From an uncultured Candidatus Melainabacteria bacterium (GTDB lineage Bacteria; Cyanobacteriota; Vampirovibrionia; Gastranaerophilales; Gastranaerophilaceae): DNA of 7,228 nt. The position numbers were made by a program, and so were the translations under genes. Shown piece by piece: positions 6,562-7,228 of the stretch (its first letter is position 1; each line of letters begins with the position of its first letter). The notes under the pieces are model-generated. The model was not told where the DNA came from and did no database searches. It worked only from the letters and a program-made list of their open reading frames with translations. The stretch lies in assembly GCA_934717895.1 (NCBI GenBank), contig CAKUZO010000079.1, positions 1-7,228 of the forward strand, in the 5' to 3' direction.

Positions 6562-7087
6562 TTTCCTCATCCTTCCAAGATATTTGACGTTCTTTTTCCT
6601 CATCTCGTGTTAAATAAATTTCTGAACCATATTTTATTTGTTCATTTACTGCATATGTATTAGATTTCTTTTTAATCTCCATAAGTCTTCGTTGAGGTTG
6701 ATCATCTCCATTGCATTGCAATTCAAACTTAATATCTTCAAAATTATCAAATGTTGTTTCTTCTATATTTTCTATAGTCCCAGTTTTATTTAGCTCTAAA
6801 TATTGATACGTCATATTTTTATAATAATTTTCATATTGTAAATTTCTTTCAATTGTCTTTTGCTCTAATTCACATGCTTTTAACTGCTTATATTCTCTAG
6901 AATTATATACCTTTAAATCTGAAAAATTAATTTTATTTAATTTTTTAAATTCACTATAATTTGGATACATAACCTCATTGGTAAATCTACTACATATATC
7001 TTCAGCACAAGCAATCATCTCTTCATAACTGATAATATATGGCTTTTTTTCACCAATTTTTTTTAGAATTTGATATGTAATATGCAT
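6548..7087 (-). CDS. Unknown 179-residue protein, first gene of the ABC-3C-like operon
   Basis: No family recognised. It is a hydrophilic, tyrosine- and glutamate-rich cytoplasmic protein with a helical N-terminal part (about 1-40), a coiled or helical stretch near 62-95 rich in Y, E and N, and a strongly charged tail ending EEKERQISWKDEENEKS. In ABC-3C and Lamassu operons this position holds the effector protein (nuclease, protease or other enzyme joined to a conserved C-terminal region). Here there is no visible enzyme motif and the length is short. The ATG at 7087 is the only possible start in frame after the stop near 7185, yet it has no SD; an SD-like AGAGGTGGGG lies about 42 bases upstream. 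The gene could be minimal, or a C-terminal remnant of a longer protein. Confidence 0.6.
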   Translation of the reverse strand: MHITYQILKKIGEKKPYIISYEEMIACAEDICSRFTNEVMYPNYSEFKKLNKINFSDLKVYNSREYKQLKACELEQKTIERNLQYENYYKNMTYQYLELNKTGTIENIEETTFDNFEDIKFELQCNGDDQPQRRLMEIKKKSNTYAVNEQIKYGSEIYLTRDEEKERQISWKDEENEKS

Positions 7088-7128
7088 TAATAATTCTTTA
7101 ATTCGATTATAATATACAACTGTTTTTA

Positions 7129-7138
7129 CCCCACCTCT
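7129..7138 (-). promoter_or_regulatory. Orphan Shine-Dalgarno-like AGAGGTGGGG
   Basis: This strong purine-rich SD-like sequence on the minus strand has no well-spaced ATG or GTG. The nearest possible start is TTG at 7119-7117, giving a 10-codon frame that ends in TAATG overlapping the start of the 179-residue gene. The gap to TTG is 9-14 bases depending on alignment, so function is uncertain. It may be a coupled leader or the relic of a lost start. Confidence 0.35.
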
Positions 7139-7194
7139 TTTAAATAATAACGTAAACGGTAAATCAGTGTTCTCTACAAAATCCTAAAGTAATC

Positions 7195-7210
7195 TGAGAT
7201 AATTAACTCA
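7195..7210. repeat. Near-palindrome TGAGATAATTAACTCA
   Basis: Arms TGAG/CTCA surround TAATTA, with one mismatched pair, about 110 bases upstream of the first gene of the right operon. It could be an operator for that operon; no clear promoter hexamers confirm it. Confidence 0.3.
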
Positions 7211-7228
7211 AGATTTTAAACAGGGTCA

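Noticed and set aside
7195..7228. Right edge as an insertion-sequence terminal repeat
   Set aside because: I could not match it to any known element end, and no matching inverted copy occurs in the window.

Overview
The window looks like a defence or mobile-element island from a low-GC Firmicute, most likely a gut-type Clostridium or Lachnospiraceae relative. The evidence is strong Shine-Dalgarno (SD) sequences (AGGAGG, AAGGAGG), ATG, GTG and possible TTG starts, very AT-rich genes, and a transposase remnant at the left edge. The first 60 bases are 50% GC, while parts of the ATPase gene fall to about 10% GC over 60 bases (5581-5640). This contrast suggests imported DNA next to an older flank. 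I count seven intact genes, all on the minus strand, so transcription runs from high to low coordinates. No tRNA, rRNA, CRISPR array or complete insertion sequence was seen.

Right module (7087 to 4380, transcription order): a 179-residue protein of unknown family, a 145-residue small protein resembling an ABC-3C 'middle component', and a 583-residue SMC/RecF-like ABC ATPase. The three genes overlap by 8-14 bases, so they form a translationally coupled operon. The order (small first protein, small middle protein, SMC-like ATPase) resembles ABC three-component (ABC-3C) and Lamassu-type conflict systems, but no nuclease or other effector domain is visible in the first gene.

Centre (4379 to 2854): a 128-base spacer with its own 11-base direct repeat, then an ApeA-like HEPN ribonuclease. 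This gene may be an independent abortive-infection gene or the effector the ATPase operon appears to lack. Its start is probably 4251, because a near-perfect SD lies there.

The stretch 2853-2210 has no convincing gene. It holds a tandem 8-base repeat, a degenerate repeated segment, an inverted repeat and two adjacent palindromes that could be operators or a centromere-like site.

Left module (2209 to 162): a GTG-started ParA-type ATPase, a 165-residue unknown protein overlapping it by 8 bases, and a 235-residue helical protein with HEPN/DUF5677-like features 4 bases further on. This is a tight three-gene operon whose job is not known to me. It could be a partition-like system or a second defence system. 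It ends at a 10-base-pair hairpin that abuts transposase debris (2-76), probably the edge of the island.
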